DNA of 64,000 bases, taken from Modestobacter sp. VKM Ac-2986 (GTDB lineage Bacteria > Actinomycetota > Actinomycetes > Mycobacteriales > Geodermatophilaceae). Below the pieces are notes generated by a model. That model did not search any database. It saw only the letters and a list, made by a program, of their open reading frames with translations, and was not told the origin of the DNA. Below are positions 63,280 to 64,000 of this stretch, one piece after another (positions within the stretch are counted from its first letter, which is position 1; every line of letters begins with the position of its first letter). The DNA is taken from assembly GCF_026967795.1 (NCBI RefSeq), contig NZ_JAPVBH010000004.1, forward strand, positions 186,001 through 250,000, read 5' to 3'. The position numbers and the translations under genes were made by a program.

Positions 63280-63398
63280 GACGGCTCCTCCCCGGACCGC
63301 CCCGGTGCAGGTGGCCCGCTGCGAGCGTAGGTGCGGGCACCGACGGGAGCGGTCCGGGCGCTGCCGGGGACGCCGGGGAGGTGCCATCCTCTGCGGCC

Positions 63399-63854
63399 AT
63401 GAGGTTCTCCACGACCGTCGAGCTGGGCGGGAAGACCGCCACCGGCATGGCCGTCCCCGCCGAGGTCGTCGAGGCGCTCGGCGCCGGGAGGAGGCCAGCG
63501 GTCACGGTGACCGTGGGCGGACACACCTACCGGAGCACGATCGCCTCGATGGGCGGGAGGTTCCTCCTGCCGCTGAGCGCCGAGAACCGGACGGCGGCGG
63601 GGCTGGCGGCCGGCGACCCCGTCGAGGTCGACGTCGAGCTCGACGAGGCCCCGCGGGCGGTCGAGGTGCCCGCCGACCTCGCCGCGGCCCTGGACGCCGA
63701 GCCGGCCGCCCGGGCCCGCTTCACCGCACTGTCCTACAGCGCCCAGCGCCGGCACGTGCTGGCGGTCGAGGGCGCGAAGGCCGAGGCCACCCGGCAGCGG
63801 CGGGTGGCCGCCGTGGTCGCCGCGCTCCTCGGCGAGCCGGGCAGGGCAGGATGA
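63399..63854 (+). CDS. YdeI/OmdA-like protein with DUF1905 domain
   Basis: A 151-residue protein. Residues 1-80 form a DUF1905 barrel (MRFSTTVELGGKTATGMAVP, TVGGHTYRSTIASMGGRFLL, LAAGDPVEVDVELDEAPR). Residues 85-150 form the YdeI/OmdA helical domain (VPADLAAALDAEPAARARF, LSYSAQRRHVLAVEGAKAEA). Its cellular role is unclear. It is divergent from SRAP. The stop overlaps the aroA start (ATGA). Confidence 0.9.
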   Translation: MRFSTTVELGGKTATGMAVPAEVVEALGAGRRPAVTVTVGGHTYRSTIASMGGRFLLPLSAENRTAAGLAAGDPVEVDVELDEAPRAVEVPADLAAALDAEPAARARFTALSYSAQRRHVLAVEGAKAEATRQRRVAAVVAALLGEPGRAG

Positions 63855-64000
63855 CCGTCATGGTCGAGGTCTGGGCACCCCCGTCGCGCCGCACCCCGGT
63901 GGACGCGGTCGTCGCCCTGCCCGGCTCCAAGTCGCTCACCGCCCGCGCCCTGGTGCTGGCCGCGGTCGCCGCCGGGCCGAGCCGGCTGCTCCGCCCGCTG
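63851..64000 (+). CDS. aroA: 5-enolpyruvylshikimate-3-phosphate synthase, N-terminal part (cut by window end)
   Basis: Fifty codons are present: VEVWAPPSRRTPVDAVVALP, then GSKSLTARALVLAAVAAGPS. The PGSKS block with the following Thr-Ala-Arg is the substrate-binding N-terminal motif of EPSP synthase (shikimate pathway). ATG 63851 overlaps the upstream stop (ATGA); the in-frame ATG at 63860 is also possible. The rest lies beyond the window. aroA follows SRAP in M. tuberculosis too. Confidence 0.92.
   Translation, partial: MTVMVEVWAPPSRRTPVDAVVALPGSKSLTARALVLAAVAAGPSRLLRPL

Overview
The window is a very GC-rich stretch of actinobacterial core chromosome. Lineage markers are WhiB1, a mycothiol-type anti-sigma/sigma pair (RsrA/SigR), NucS, the single-chain 2-oxoglutarate enzyme Kgd, a Rho with a long charged insert, bL37, DUF2550, a Ni superoxide dismutase with its maturation protease, and many TANNNT -10 boxes a few bases before start codons (probable leaderless mRNAs). 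The composition, gene order and a shared family of 3'-end hairpin repeats fit Geodermatophilaceae (Blastococcus, Geodermatophilus, Modestobacter). That family assignment is inference. I see no rRNA, CRISPR array, insertion sequence, prophage or integrase.

Layout. 1-6.9 kb: a small zinc-finger-like protein, nucS, a lipoprotein, DUF2071 and Gfo/Idh proteins, then murA and the cobalamin adenosyltransferase gene, divergent. 6.5-18.3 kb (minus strand): a long cluster read glyA - wecA-like - atpI - atpZ - atpBEFHAGD - small orf - atpC - DUF2550, with strong hairpins at several atp junctions. 18.6-22.4 kb: tsaC, a GH114 lipoprotein on the other strand, prmC, prfA, rpmE. 22.6-31.8 kb (minus): rho, then the threonine/lysine genes thrB, thrC, hom, lysA, and argS. 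32-35.3 kb: a DUF3105/DUF305 exported pair, tRNA-Arg(CCG) and a secreted protein. 35.4-40.1 kb: ABC-F ATPase, class III cyclase, ABC exporter pair. 40.2-47.9 kb: kgd, DUF6104, a large FAD/Fe-S dehydrogenase, a membrane metal-dependent hydrolase. 48-53.5 kb: sodX/sodN, a SpoIIE-type phosphatase, psd-pssA, GNAT, HAD-IIA and a membrane protein. 53.6-64 kb: lipid kinase, whiB1, pdtaS, GNAT, a stand-alone biotinyl carrier, a degenerate biotin carboxylase, bL37, rsrA, sigR, YbaK, a membrane spermidine-synthase-like protein, SRAP, a YdeI/DUF1905 protein and the 5' end of aroA. The last block keeps the order of M. tuberculosis whiB1-pdtaS-TB7.3-rshA-sigH-...-SRAP-aroA.

How the parts work together. 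The left half is energy and cell-envelope housekeeping (ATP synthase, MurA, WecA-like transferase). The middle is translation and transcription termination (PrfA, PrmC, bL31, TsaC, ArgS, tRNA-Arg, Rho) with aspartate-family amino acids. The right half is redox and stress sensing (Ni-SOD, WhiB1, PdtaS, SigR/RsrA) with phospholipid synthesis. The observations most worth following are: a biotin carboxylase that has lost its ATP-grasp core beside a lone biotinyl carrier in the SigR locus; a SigR gene with a recognisable SigR promoter placed to make a longer isoform; a five-copy family of hairpin repeats attached to gene 3' ends; hairpins and a small gene inside the ATP synthase operon; and a MurA with Asp in place of the fosfomycin-target Cys.
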